Below, one piece after another: positions 44,613-51,995 of a DNA stretch of 51,995 bases. The first letter of the stretch is position 1, and every line of letters begins with the position of its first letter. A program made the position numbers and the translations under genes. Origin of the DNA: an uncultured Thermomicrobiales bacterium (lineage in GTDB: Bacteria > Chloroflexota > Chloroflexia > Thermomicrobiales > UBA6265); NCBI GenBank assembly GCA_902806405.1, contig CADCWL010000241.1:1-51995 (forward strand), given 5' to 3'. The notes beneath the pieces are model-generated. The model searched no databases. It was given only the letters and a program-made list of their open reading frames with translations, and was not told the DNA's origin.

Positions 44613-46160
44613 TCAGGATTCTACCACGGTGACGCCCGTGGAGACCCCGCCGGATCGCGCGCGTTGGTCACCGGCGGCCGGCGGCGAGAGGCGAACGATC
44701 GGACGGCCGTACTCGACGAAGTCGCCGTCCTCGACGAGGAAGGCGGCGACGCGCGCGGCTCGGGGCGCGGTCACCTCGTGGTACGTCTTCATCACCTCCA
44801 GGAGCCCCAGGGGCTGCCCTGCTTCGACCAACTCCCCTTCCACGACCAGGGGCGGCCGGTCCGGGGCACTCCGGCGGTAGAACACCCCGAGGACGGGCGC
44901 GGTGACCACCTCGTCCGCCGCCTCGGCGCCTCCGGGGTCAGGTGGAGCGGTGTGCTGGGGCAGCCCCCCGTCCTCGTTCCCCGTGTCCGCTCCCCTCGAC
45001 CCCGTCACCCAGTCGAACTCCAAGCGAAGGCCAAGACTTCCGATCTCGAGTCGGAACGACGAGACCTCCGCGTCCCGAAGCGCCGCTGCCAGGGCGGCGA
45101 TGGCATCGGGGGTCCACGCGACCGCTTGCGACTCAAGGTCGTCTTCGGCGACGGGCGGTCGAGGTGGAAGACGGGACGCGTCGATCCCCGGAGTGGACGG
45201 CCGCGTCGTCACCGTCGCGCTGCCGAGGGCCGCCCTCGCCGCCAGCGTCAGGGACCTGGCCGTCGCGACGTCCACCGCCTCGAACCGGACCGGATCACCC
45301 GGCCGGAGCTGACCGAGGCGGTCGAGGTCCGCGCCGATCGCGGTCGCGATCTTCGGGTAGCCGCCGATCGTCTGACGCGCCGCCAGCAGCACGATCGGAC
45401 GGCCATCGCCCGGCACCTGGACCGCACCGTGGCCGATCCCCTCGGAGACGAGGTCGGCGCCGCGGGCGTGAGCCACGGGCGGTCCGTCCAACCGCAGCCC
45501 GGTCCGATCGGAGCGCGGCGCGACGGCGAAGCGGTCGCCGAGGAAGGCAGCGATCCCCTCGTAGGTGAAGCGGTCGAGCTGCGGACCGAGCACGACCCGG
45601 ATGGGTGCCGCGGGGTCGGACACGGGATGCGGTCCAGCGAGACGACGGCGCATCAGCGCGTTGAACGGCGCGGCGGGTTCCCCGACCGGCAGTCTGTCGC
45701 CGGCGCGCAGGGGACGCCCATCCCACCCGCCAAAGCCGCCGAACAGATCCGTGGAGCGGCTCCCCAGCACCGGTTCCACGGCGATCCCGCCGGCGATGCA
45801 GAGGTAGGCGCGGACGCCGGTCGTCCCCGCATCGCCGGGCTGGAACACGATCTCGTCGCCGTCGCCGACCAGGAACGGCTCCCATCGCGGCAGGGACGCG
45901 CCGTTCAGTGTCGCTCCGAGATCGGCGCCCGTCAGCGCCGCGACGAGTGGACTCGACGCGAGGAGGTGGGAGCCGACCAGCGTCATCTCCAGCGCCGCCG
46001 CCCCCGCCTCGTTGCCGACGAGGCGGTTACCCAGGATCAGCGCGCGGCGGTCGAGGGCGCCGCCCGGCGCCACCCCGAACCGCATCAACCCCGGCCGCCC
46101 TAGGTCCTGAATCGTCGTCTGAAGACCGGCCCCGAGCACGATGAGAGCTGGGGCTGTCAT
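44613..46160 (-). CDS. pxpC: 5-oxoprolinase subunit PxpC fused to a biotin carboxyl carrier domain
   Basis: The first ~300 residues are a PxpC/KipA-type domain ([22 protein letters not shown], then [18 protein letters not shown] and [14 protein letters not shown]), which with PxpA and PxpB cleaves 5-oxoproline to glutamate using ATP. After a linker (about 305-350) comes an AccB-like module: an N-terminal segment ([14 protein letters not shown], about 370) and a biotinyl domain (about 415-490; [27 protein letters not shown]) with candidate biotin-bearing Lys458. The fold details match acetyl-CoA carboxylase carrier protein. ATG at 46160 overlaps the pxpB stop (ATGA). No biotin carboxylase gene lies nearby. 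At 515 aa it is about 200 longer than ordinary PxpC. Confidence 0.92.
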   Translation of the reverse strand: MTAPALIVLGAGLQTTIQDLGRPGLMRFGVAPGGALDRRALILGNRLVGNEAGAAALEMTLVGSHLLASSPLVAALTGADLGATLNGASLPRWEPFLVGDGDEIVFQPGDAGTTGVRAYLCIAGGIAVEPVLGSRSTDLFGGFGGWDGRPLRAGDRLPVGEPAAPFNALMRRRLAGPHPVSDPAAPIRVVLGPQLDRFTYEGIAAFLGDRFAVAPRSDRTGLRLDGPPVAHARGADLVSEGIGHGAVQVPGDGRPIVLLAARQTIGGYPKIATAIGADLDRLGQLRPGDPVRFEAVDVATARSLTLAARAALGSATVTTRPSTPGIDASRLPPRPPVAEDDLESQAVAWTPDAIAALAAALRDAEVSSFRLEIGSLGLRLEFDWVTGSRGADTGNEDGGLPQHTAPPDPGGAEAADEVVTAPVLGVFYRRSAPDRPPLVVEGELVEAGQPLGLLEVMKTYHEVTAPRAARVAAFLVEDGDFVEYGRPIVRLSPPAAGDQRARSGGVSTGVTVVES

Positions 46161-46867
46161 CGCCGCCCCGCCGCGGCGGGGTGCTCGGCGGCGTCGGCTC
46201 CCGCTGCCTGGAAGCGGACTCGATCGCCGGGTCGGAGCAGGAACGGCTCCGGCCGGCCGCGGTCGAAGAGGTGGAGGTGGGTGCGGCCGATCAGGTGCCA
46301 GCCGCCCGGCGTCTCCAGCGGGTAGACGCCGGTCTGGGCGCCGCCGATGCCGACCGAGCCGGCGGGGACCTTGGTCCGCGGGTCGGCCCGCCGCGGCGTC
46401 GCCAACTCCGGTGGCAGTCCCACCAGGAAGCCGAAGCCCGGCGCAAAGCCCATGCAGGCGACGACGTACTCCGTCTCGGCGTGCCGCCGGACCACCTCCT
46501 CTGCCGCGAGTCCCGTGTGCTCCGAAACCGCCGCGAGGTCGGGGCCGTCCTCTCCGCCGTAGGAAACGGGTATGGTGACGAGGCGGGCCGGCACGCTCTG
46601 GACGGGAGGGGGCGAGGCGGCAAGGCGCCGTACCGCCTCTGACAACTCCTCCCCGTCGGCGACGGCCGGATCAAAGGAGAGGAGCAGGGTCGTGTAGGAG
46701 GGGACGACATCCACCACGCCCGGTAGCGCTGCCGCATCGATCGCTCCGGTCAGCGCCATCACCCGGGCGACGATGGTCTCGTCGATCGCGTCCCCTAGCG
46801 CGACTAGGAGGCCGGACTCGGCGACCGGGCGGATCGTGATGCCGTGGGCCGCGTCCACCCCGCTCAC
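46157..46867 (-). CDS. pxpB: 5-oxoprolinase subunit PxpB (KipI family)
   Basis: A cytoplasmic subunit of the ATP-dependent 5-oxoprolinase (236 aa, normal). Family landmarks are [53 protein letters not shown] and the C-terminal GGWHLIGRT. It starts with GTG at 46867, overlapping the pxpA stop as GTGA, and its own stop overlaps the pxpC start. The three genes are therefore translationally chained. The open frame extends to 46966 but is Arg-rich shadow sequence there. In Bacillus the KipI relative inhibits a sporulation kinase, but the operon context favours the 5-oxoprolinase role. Confidence 0.95.
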   Translation of the reverse strand: MSGVDAAHGITIRPVAESGLLVALGDAIDETIVARVMALTGAIDAAALPGVVDVVPSYTTLLLSFDPAVADGEELSEAVRRLAASPPPVQSVPARLVTIPVSYGGEDGPDLAAVSEHTGLAAEEVVRRHAETEYVVACMGFAPGFGFLVGLPPELATPRRADPRTKVPAGSVGIGGAQTGVYPLETPGGWHLIGRTHLHLFDRGRPEPFLLRPGDRVRFQAAGADAAEHPAAAGRR

Positions 46868-47637
46868 CCCGCGCCCAAGGGCCGAACGGTGACCCCGGCG
46901 GCGTCGAGCCGCCGGCGGACCGCGCGAGCGATGGCGACGGCCCCGGGCGTATCGGAGTGGATGCACAGGGAGTCGATCGTCAGCTCCAGCTCGCCCCCCT
47001 CGATCGTCGGCACCCGGCCGTCGACCACGAGCCGGACCGCCCGCTCGGCCGCCGCCTCCGGATCGTCAATCACGGCGCCCGCCACCCGGCGCGAGACGAG
47101 CGTCCCGTCGGCGTGGTAGGCGCGGTCCGCGAACCCTTCCCGGGCCGTCGTCAGGCCGGCCCCGGCCGCTGCCGCGAAGAGGGCCGTCCGGGGTTGGACG
47201 AGGAAGATCAACCCCGGGTCGAAGGCCGCCACCCCGGCCACGATCCCCTCCGCCAGGCTGGCGTCCTTGACCGCCCGGTTGTAGAGCGCGCCGTGCGGTT
47301 TGACGTGCCGCAGTGGCGCGCCCGCTGCCCGGCAGAAGGCGGCGAGGGCGCCGATCTGGTAGAGGGTATCGGTCCGGGCCTCCTCCGGCGTGACCGCCAT
47401 CTCCCGCCGCCCGAAACCGACCGGATCGGGGAAGCCGGGGTGGGCACCGATGCCCACGCCACCGTACGCGGCGGCGGCGACCGTGCGAGCCATGACGCGC
47501 GGGTCGCCGGCGTGGAAGCCGCAGGCAACGTTGGCGCTCGAGATCAGCGGGAAGAGCTCCTCGTCCGGACCCAGCCGGTAGGCGCCGAAACCCTCGCCGA
47601 GATCGCTGTTGAGGTCGATGACGCGGCCACCGGCCAT
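46864..47637 (-). CDS. pxpA: 5-oxoprolinase subunit PxpA (LamB/YcsF family)
   Basis: A cytoplasmic subunit of 5-oxoprolinase (257 aa) with the family pattern: [16 protein letters not shown] at the N-terminus, [30 protein letters not shown], and IHSDTPGAV near the C-terminus. These conserved Asp/His residues form the presumed active site of the deacetylase-like barrel. ATG at 47637 is 2 nt downstream of the alcohol dehydrogenase stop. The frame stays open to 47970 without support. Together with PxpB and PxpC it lets the cell recover glutamate from 5-oxoproline formed spontaneously or by glutathione-like turnover. Confidence 0.96.
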   Translation of the reverse strand: MAGGRVIDLNSDLGEGFGAYRLGPDEELFPLISSANVACGFHAGDPRVMARTVAAAAYGGVGIGAHPGFPDPVGFGRREMAVTPEEARTDTLYQIGALAAFCRAAGAPLRHVKPHGALYNRAVKDASLAEGIVAGVAAFDPGLIFLVQPRTALFAAAAGAGLTTAREGFADRAYHADGTLVSRRVAGAVIDDPEAAAERAVRLVVDGRVPTIEGGELELTIDSLCIHSDTPGAVAIARAVRRRLDAAGVTVRPLGAG

Positions 47638-47639
47638 GG

Positions 47640-48761
47640 TCAGGCCGCTCCCGCCGGGACGAGGACGGCCTTCATGACCGCCCCCGCCGCCACGTCGGCG
47701 AGTGCTCGGTTCGCGTCCTCCAGCGGGTAGGGGGTGATCAGCCGGGTGAGGTCGAAGCGGTCCGCGAGCCGCGGCAGGGACTGGATATAGCGGAGATAGT
47801 GCGCTTCGGCGAAGGCCCAGGAGCCGGCGACCGTCAGCTGCTTGCGGGTGATGACGTGCGGGTTGATCGGGGTCGCGCCGCGATCGGTGTACTGCCCGAG
47901 TACCAGGTAGCGCCCGTTGCGCCGGGCCATCTCGAACCCCTCGGCGACGGCGGCCGGCACGCCGGCGCACTCGAGGACGACGTCGGCGCCGCGCCCGCCC
48001 GGCGTCTCCCCGAGGACGAGCGCGATCCGCGCCGCCGGGTCGGCCACGGCGAACAGGTCGACGTGGACATCGCCGACCCCAAGCTCCCGCGCCAGGGCGA
48101 GCCGGCTCGCCGGGCCGCCGACCACGATCACCTTCGCCGCGCCCGAGAGGTGGGCGTACATCGCGGCGGCGATGCCGACCGGACCGCTCCCCTGGACGAC
48201 GACCGTCTCACCGGCCCGGACGCCGATCACGTCGAGCACCCCATGGACCGCGGTCGGCCCGGCGCAGCCGAGCGCGATGGCCCGTTCCGGCGGGGTGCCC
48301 ACGGGGAGCTTGAAGACGGCGGTGCCCGGCTGCAGGTAGACCGCGTCGGCCCATCCCCCGGAGAGGTGGGGCCACTCGTCGAACCGCTGGTTGATCCCGT
48401 AGACGCGGCGTGTCTCGCAGAGGGTGCGCTCCCCCTCCACCACGCACCAGTGGCAGCGACCGCACGGGATGCTCGACGCCCAGGCGATCGCGTCCCCCTC
48501 GTGGAGCGGCACCCCCGTGAAATCGGACGTTACCCCGTCCCCCAATCGGACGACGCGGCCGACCGCCTCGTGGCCGAGGATCACCGGTGTCGGGATCGGC
48601 AGATTGCCGTGATGAAGGTGGACGTCCGTGCCGCAGACGCCGGCCATCTCGACCCGCGCGATCAGCGCACCCGGTTGGGGGGCGGGCACCTCCGCCGTCT
48701 CGACGACGAGCGGTTCGCCGAACGCTCGAAGGACCACGCCCCGGCTGACCATCGCCGCCAT
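47640..48761 (-). CDS. Zinc-binding medium-chain alcohol dehydrogenase
   Basis: A cytoplasmic NAD(P)-dependent dehydrogenase (373 aa) of the MDR superfamily. The catalytic zinc ligands Cys43 (GVCGTDVH) and His64-Glu65 (GHEAVG) are present, as is a structural zinc lobe with four Cys (PCGRCHWC...TLC). The Rossmann motif is VVVQGSGPVGIAAAMYA. The substrate is unknown. GGGGAG lies 6 nt before the ATG. It ends 2 nt before pxpA and starts 38 nt after the sunset-domain gene, so it belongs to the same transcription unit. A link between an alcohol/polyol dehydrogenase and 5-oxoproline use is not obvious. Confidence 0.94.
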   Translation of the reverse strand: MAAMVSRGVVLRAFGEPLVVETAEVPAPQPGALIARVEMAGVCGTDVHLHHGNLPIPTPVILGHEAVGRVVRLGDGVTSDFTGVPLHEGDAIAWASSIPCGRCHWCVVEGERTLCETRRVYGINQRFDEWPHLSGGWADAVYLQPGTAVFKLPVGTPPERAIALGCAGPTAVHGVLDVIGVRAGETVVVQGSGPVGIAAAMYAHLSGAAKVIVVGGPASRLALARELGVGDVHVDLFAVADPAARIALVLGETPGGRGADVVLECAGVPAAVAEGFEMARRNGRYLVLGQYTDRGATPINPHVITRKQLTVAGSWAFAEAHYLRYIQSLPRLADRFDLTRLITPYPLEDANRALADVAAGAVMKAVLVPAGAA

Positions 48762-48799
48762 GCCGTCTCCCCGCCGACGCCCCGTGGAGCCGGGTACGC

Positions 48800-49423
48800 T
48801 CAGCCGCGCGGCGCCCGATACCCGGCGGCCGTTGCGGCATCCTCGCTCGCGAAGCAGAACTCGGGGACTGTCCGGTCGTACGACGCCTGCCCCGGCCGAT
48901 GGTAGATCAGCGAGTCGGCGTTCCCCTTGATCGGGTGGTCGGGGGGGCAGGTCGCCGTCCCGTCCCCGGCCACCGCGCCCGCGGGGACCCGCGGCCCATC
49001 ATCACGGACCGTGATCGGCGCCCCCGTGCCGACGATCGGTCGATCCGGGACCGGCTCCTCCGAGATCGGCGCGGCCGTCGACGGCGGCTCGCTGGCGACG
49101 GCCGATACGGGATGGGTCGGCGGTGGCGGTGCGCTCGGCGGAGAGGGTGGCGCTGGCGCCTGGGAAGGGGACGGGGACGGCTCCGCGCCGGCGTTCACCC
49201 CGATGGACCGTGGTGTGCTCTCGGCCGTCGCGGTCGCCCCCGGTGAAGGGGCCTCGGTCGGGACGGTGGGCGCGACCGGGGATGCGGGCGGCCCCGTGGA
49301 ACCGGTCGCTGCCCCGTCCGTCGGCTGGGCCGCCGGCCGCGCCGGATCGCGCCGCTCGGTCCAGGCGATCGCGAGCGCCGCTGCCCACGCGAGGGCGTTG
49401 AGGAGACCGAAGATGCGGGACAT
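48800..49423 (-). CDS. Membrane-anchored protein with C-terminal sunset domain
   Basis: A 207-aa protein with an N-terminal hydrophobic anchor (about 5-21; LLNALAWAAALAIAW), a ~130-residue Pro/Ala/Thr/Ser-rich spacer, and a compact C-terminal module: CPPDHPIKGNADS, IYHRPGQASYDRT, EFCFASEDAATAAGYRAP. This matches the sunset domain (two Cys, His, and the YHxPG..YDRT..E.CF motif) found at the ends of many bacterial surface proteins and related to nuclease-like folds. The start ATG at 49423 has GGAGG 4-5 nt upstream. It is probably an extracytoplasmic domain held on a flexible stalk, and its role is unknown. Confidence 0.85.
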   Translation of the reverse strand: MSRIFGLLNALAWAAALAIAWTERRDPARPAAQPTDGAATGSTGPPASPVAPTVPTEAPSPGATATAESTPRSIGVNAGAEPSPSPSQAPAPPSPPSAPPPPTHPVSAVASEPPSTAAPISEEPVPDRPIVGTGAPITVRDDGPRVPAGAVAGDGTATCPPDHPIKGNADSLIYHRPGQASYDRTVPEFCFASEDAATAAGYRAPRG

Positions 49424-49537
49424 GGGGCCTCCGTTTCGCTGACCGCCTCTAGCCCGGCGGCGGACCACCATTCTACCGCCGTCGCATCCGGCGACGCGCC
49501 CTTCCCGCGCGGGGCGCGGCGGGCGTTGGAAACAGAG

Positions 49538-49567
49538 CGGGGCGGGGTGCCGAAGCACCCCGCCCCG
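49538..49567 (-). terminator. UUCG-capped terminator of the 74-aa protein gene
   Basis: A perfect 13-bp GC stem closed by C-UUCG-G (minus-strand sense) starts 20 nt after the stop at 49588. It is followed by CTCTGTTTCC. The very stable tetraloop supports a real RNA element. Confidence 0.7.
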
Positions 49568-49587
49568 TGGTTCGTGGTCCTGGGGAC

Positions 49588-49812
49588 CTACTTGTCGCTC
49601 GGCCGGATGAGGCGGTGGTAGAGGCCGAACAGGATAAAGGTCGGCGGCCATTGACCGATGAAGATCGCCAGATTGTCCTTTTTGCTGATCTTCATGATCG
49701 CCGACAGCCCGATCGAGCCGAGCGCCAGCCAGTACCACGTCTCCTCGGGGATGTTGTCCGTCACGCGGAAAAACTGCTGCTGCGTCGTCTCCTTCTGCAC
49801 CGACTTCGCCAT
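49588..49812 (-). CDS. Small membrane protein (74 aa), unknown function
   Basis: The N-terminal ~22 residues are polar (KSVQKETTQQQFFRVTDN). Two hydrophobic helices (about 24-42, WYWLALGSIGLSAIM; about 47-66, LAIFIGQWPPTFILFGLY) then flank a short basic loop (KISKKDN). Base use is less GC-biased and the protein composition is plausible, unlike shadow frames. ATG at 49812 has AAAGGA about 9 nt upstream, and a strong terminator follows, so it is an independent gene. I do not recognise a named family. It is divergent from rlmN. Confidence 0.82.
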   Translation of the reverse strand: MAKSVQKETTQQQFFRVTDNIPEETWYWLALGSIGLSAIMKISKKDNLAIFIGQWPPTFILFGLYHRLIRPSDK

Positions 49813-49959
49813 TCGAGATGGTCCTTTCCGTCGTTCCACCCCCCACGCGGGAGGCTCCGTCTTCGTACCTTTTCCAATCGTTGCACGGAAGATGCCACGA
49901 CCGGTGGGGGCCGCGACGATCCGTGCCGACCGGTGCCGCCGTGGTAAACTTGGCACGTT

Positions 49960-51093
49960 ATGGAAGCCACACTTGCACGTCCCGAACTGGACCGGACAGC
50001 CGGCCGAACCGAGCCTGCCGCGGCTCGGCCGGCCCGGATTCCGCGCGCCGAGCGGCCGCTTGGTCTCTACGACGCGACGCTCGAGGAGTTGGAGGAGCGC
50101 CTGCGCTCCGCCGGTGAGGCGGCGTACCGTGCCCGTCAGCTTTACGGATGGGCGTACAAGCGGCTGGCGGCCGACTACGGTGCGATGACGAACCTGCCGG
50201 TCGCGCTGCGCGCCCGGCTTACCGCTTCGCTGCCGCTCTCGACGCTGTCACCCGTGCGGGAAATCGAGGCCGACGCGGGCGAGACGATCAAAACGCTCTA
50301 CCGGACCGCCGACGGGGAGTTGATCGAAACCGTCCTGATGCTCTATCCCGACCGTGCCACCGTCTGCGTCTCCTGCCAGGTCGGCTGCGCCGTCGGTTGC
50401 GCGTTCTGCGCCACCGGGCTGGGCGGGCTGACGCGAAACCTTTCGGCGGGGGAGATGGTGGCCCAGGTGGTCGGCGCGGCGCGAAGCGCCCGGGCGCGCG
50501 GCCGGGCGGTGACCAACATCGTGATGATGGGGATGGGCGAGCCGCTCCAGAACTACGCGTCGACGATGAAAATGGTCGCCATCTTGCACGACGCCCACGG
50601 CATGAACTTTGGCGCCCGCCGGATCACGGTCTCGACCTCCGGCGTCGTGCCCCGGATCGACGCCCTCGCAACCGAGCCGTACCCCGTCAATCTCGCCGTC
50701 TCCCTCCATGCCCCGAACGACGAGATGCGCGATCGGTTGGTGCCGCTGAACCGTCGGTACCCGATCGCCGCCCTGCTCGGTGCCTGCCGGCGCTACATCG
50801 CCGCCACGGGCCGCCGCGTCTCCTTCGAGTACGCGTTAATGCGCGGCATCAACGACAGCGAGGAGACGGCGGGGGAGCTGGCGGTGCTGCTCCGCGGCAT
50901 GCTCTGCCACGTCAACGTTATCCCGCTCAACCCGGTCGACCTGTTGCCGTACGAACGGCCCGATCGTGACGGGATCGAGCGGTTCGCGACGACGCTCCGG
51001 GACGCCGGCATCCCGACGACCGTCCGCTACTCCCGGGGCGTCGAGATCGCGGCCGCCTGCGGCCAGTTGCGCGCCCAGGAACCGGCGGGCTGA
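49960..51093 (+). CDS. rlmN: 23S rRNA (adenine-2503-C2)-methyltransferase
   Basis: A radical-SAM methyltransferase of the ribosome (also of some tRNAs), 377 aa. The cluster motif Cys143-x3-Cys147-x2-Cys150 ([12 protein letters not shown]) is present, followed by the GMGEP motif and the C-terminal methyl-carrying Cys367 (EIAAACGQ), so the enzyme should be active. The N-terminal ~35 residues are a variable extension before [22 protein letters not shown] hexamer at 49945-49950 ends 9 nt before the ATG and there is no ribosome site, which suggests a leaderless or near-leaderless transcript. Confidence 0.96.
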   Translation: MEATLARPELDRTAGRTEPAAARPARIPRAERPLGLYDATLEELEERLRSAGEAAYRARQLYGWAYKRLAADYGAMTNLPVALRARLTASLPLSTLSPVREIEADAGETIKTLYRTADGELIETVLMLYPDRATVCVSCQVGCAVGCAFCATGLGGLTRNLSAGEMVAQVVGAARSARARGRAVTNIVMMGMGEPLQNYASTMKMVAILHDAHGMNFGARRITVSTSGVVPRIDALATEPYPVNLAVSLHAPNDEMRDRLVPLNRRYPIAALLGACRRYIAATGRRVSFEYALMRGINDSEETAGELAVLLRGMLCHVNVIPLNPVDLLPYERPDRDGIERFATTLRDAGIPTTVRYSRGVEIAAACGQLRAQEPAG

Positions 51094-51113
51094 CTCGCTT
51101 CCCCCGTGTCGCC

Positions 51114-51683
51114 TCAACCGATCCCCGTCAGCGCAACCAGCAGTTCCTCGCTCGACGGCGTGTCGCTGGCGTGGCGGCCCGGCCTCGCATAGCGAACCGT
51201 CCCGGAGCCGTCGATCAGGAATGCCCCCGGCAGTTGGCGGACGTTCCCAACCACCCGGCCGCCACGGGCCCCGCCGACGAGTGCCCGGACGATGGCCCGT
51301 CCCGTCTCCCCGTTCAGGAACGCCTTGGCGTCCCCCTCCATGAGACCGTACGTGGCGTAGGCCCGCCGAGCCGGGTCCGCGAGCACCGGGTACGGCAGGT
51401 TTAACGCGGCGACGAAATCGGCCGCGTGCTTCGGGGTTCCCTGCCCGACGGCTACCACCGTCCCCCCCGCGTCGACGAACCGTCCGTGGGCATGGCGCAA
51501 CTGCGCCGCCTGCTCGCGGCAGAGCGGTCAGCCGAAGTGCCGCAGAAAGACGATCACCAACGCCCGCGGCGCCGAGGACCAGAGGTCGGAGAGCCGAACC
51601 TCGGCGTTCCCCGCGTCGCGAAGCGTGAGGTCGGGCGCGGAGGCGCCGACCACAACATCGGACGGTGTCAGGATAGCGGTCAT
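51114..51683 (-). CDS. Peroxiredoxin-like (AhpC/TSA) protein with in-frame TGA, candidate selenoprotein
   Basis: Read through, this encodes a 189-residue thioredoxin-fold protein of the AhpC/TSA (PRXL2/AAED1-like) group. VGASAPDLTLRDAG opens the domain, IVFLRHFG leads to the active site, then codon 52 (51530-51528) is TGA, followed by PLCREQAAQL. Intact relatives read HFGCxxC here, so the TGA replaces the first redox Cys and gives UxxC. Coding continues in the same frame to the natural stop (VAVGQGTPKHAADF, PYPVLADPARRAYATYGL, LPGAFLIDGSGTVRYA). AGGAG lies 10 nt before the ATG. A hairpin directly after the TGA could serve as SECIS. The alternatives are a nonsense mutation or a sequencing error. 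It is divergent from crcB. Confidence 0.75.
51501..51527 (-). promoter_or_regulatory. Candidate bacterial SECIS hairpin after the in-frame TGA
   Basis: Two competing foldings begin directly after the TGA. In one, CTGCCGC pairs with GCGGC-(GC)-AG around a GAGCAG loop whose first G lies 13 nt after the TGA. In the other, CCG-(C)-TCTGC pairs with GCAGG-CGG around CGCGA. A bacterial SECIS needs a short stem-loop with an apical G shortly after the UGA. The first fold fits better, but the sequence is also constrained by coding and GC content. Confidence 0.4.
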
Positions 51684-51920
51684 GATCGGATTTCTCCTGA
51701 CGGTCCATGACGTTCCCTCGGGTAGCGCCGCTCGCGACCCAAGGTCGATCTGGGGACGGTACCATGCGCTTCGACGCTCACGGCCGTGCCGGGCTACCGG
51801 CAGCACCGGACCCCTGGGCGACGCTGGGGCGCACGGCCGGTCATGCACCGTGCCCACGCGGGGAGTCGTCACGCCTCGGGCGTGCGGGACATGACCGGAA
51901 CGACCGCAGGGAGCAACACG

Positions 51921-51995
51921 GTGGAGTATCTGTGGGTCGGCGTCGGCGGGCTGCTCGGGGCGAACGCGCGCTTTGCGGTGGGTCGACTGACCGCC
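51921..51995 (+). CDS. crcB: Fluoride exporter CrcB/FluC, 5' end only
   Basis: The 25 codons in the window encode the first helix of a Fluc-type fluoride channel: EYLWVGVGGLLGANARFAVGRL, with the GGxxGAxxRF pattern of the family. The gene runs off the right edge. GTG at 51921 has AGGGAG 7 nt upstream. An in-frame ATG at 51891 is possible but lacks a ribosome site. No fluoride riboswitch core is apparent in the 237 nt separating it from the divergent peroxiredoxin-like gene. Confidence 0.8.
   Translation, partial: MEYLWVGVGGLLGANARFAVGRLTA

Noticed and set aside
51114-51872. Two separate small genes, 51528-51872 and 51114-51500
   Set aside because: Together they form one peroxiredoxin-like protein in a single frame interrupted only by TGA at the active-site Cys.
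51684-51920. Fluoride riboswitch upstream of crcB
   Set aside because: The conserved crcB-motif core and pseudoknot sequences were not found in this interval.

Overview
The window is very GC-rich (around 70% by eye) DNA from a bacterium with dense, mostly ordinary chromosomal genes. Several features point to Chloroflexota, most likely the Thermomicrobia/Thermomicrobiales: exported proteins with Ala/Thr/Pro-rich tails ending ATPAA, a sunset-domain protein, TAXI-type TRAP transport, and many GTG/TTG starts. This placement is inferred from general resemblance, not from a marker gene. I see no insertion sequence, prophage, CRISPR array or replication origin.

Layout. 0-5.7 kb: a complete nucleoside-type ABC importer (BMP binding protein, double ATPase, two permeases) followed by a response regulator whose receiver lacks the phospho-acceptor Asp. 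6-11 kb: TerC-like membrane protein, nitroreductase, ctaB (haem O synthase), a 1.3 kb stretch without a convincing gene, and an EamA exporter. 11-16 kb: exported protein with calcium-binding type repeats, ispH, and a PDZ/S41 protease. 16-22 kb: VOC protein, WYL regulator, a TAXI-TRAP uptake operon (binding protein, DUF1850, fused permease), and tag. 22.3-29.4 kb (minus strand): a multiply frameshifted WYL-regulator pseudogene, an oppA-B-C cluster without ATPases, a chromate transporter and a nucleoside hydrolase. 29.5-36.7 kb: L,D-transpeptidase, recJ, lon, a lipoprotein. 37-41.5 kb: a conserved uncharacterised exported protein, and a TPP-riboswitch-controlled pyrimidine/thiamine-precursor binding protein with its promoter. 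41.8-49.5 kb: amidohydrolase, Nudix hydrolase, tRNA-Cys, and a translationally coupled pxpA-pxpB-pxpC 5-oxoprolinase operon behind an alcohol dehydrogenase and a sunset-domain protein. PxpC carries a C-terminal biotin-carrier domain. 49.6-52 kb: small membrane protein, rlmN, a peroxiredoxin-like gene, and the start of crcB/fluC.

The most notable signal is at 51114-51683. A peroxiredoxin-like reading frame is interrupted by one TGA exactly where the first redox Cys of a CxxC motif belongs, coding continues in the same frame, and a hairpin lies directly after the TGA. This fits a selenocysteine codon (UxxC) better than decay. Other items worth checking are the PxpC-biotin carrier fusion, the phospho-dead response regulator, near-identical C-terminal tails on two unrelated binding proteins, several strong palindromes in control regions, and three promoters sharing a TTGAC(G/A)-N17-TAnnnT architecture.
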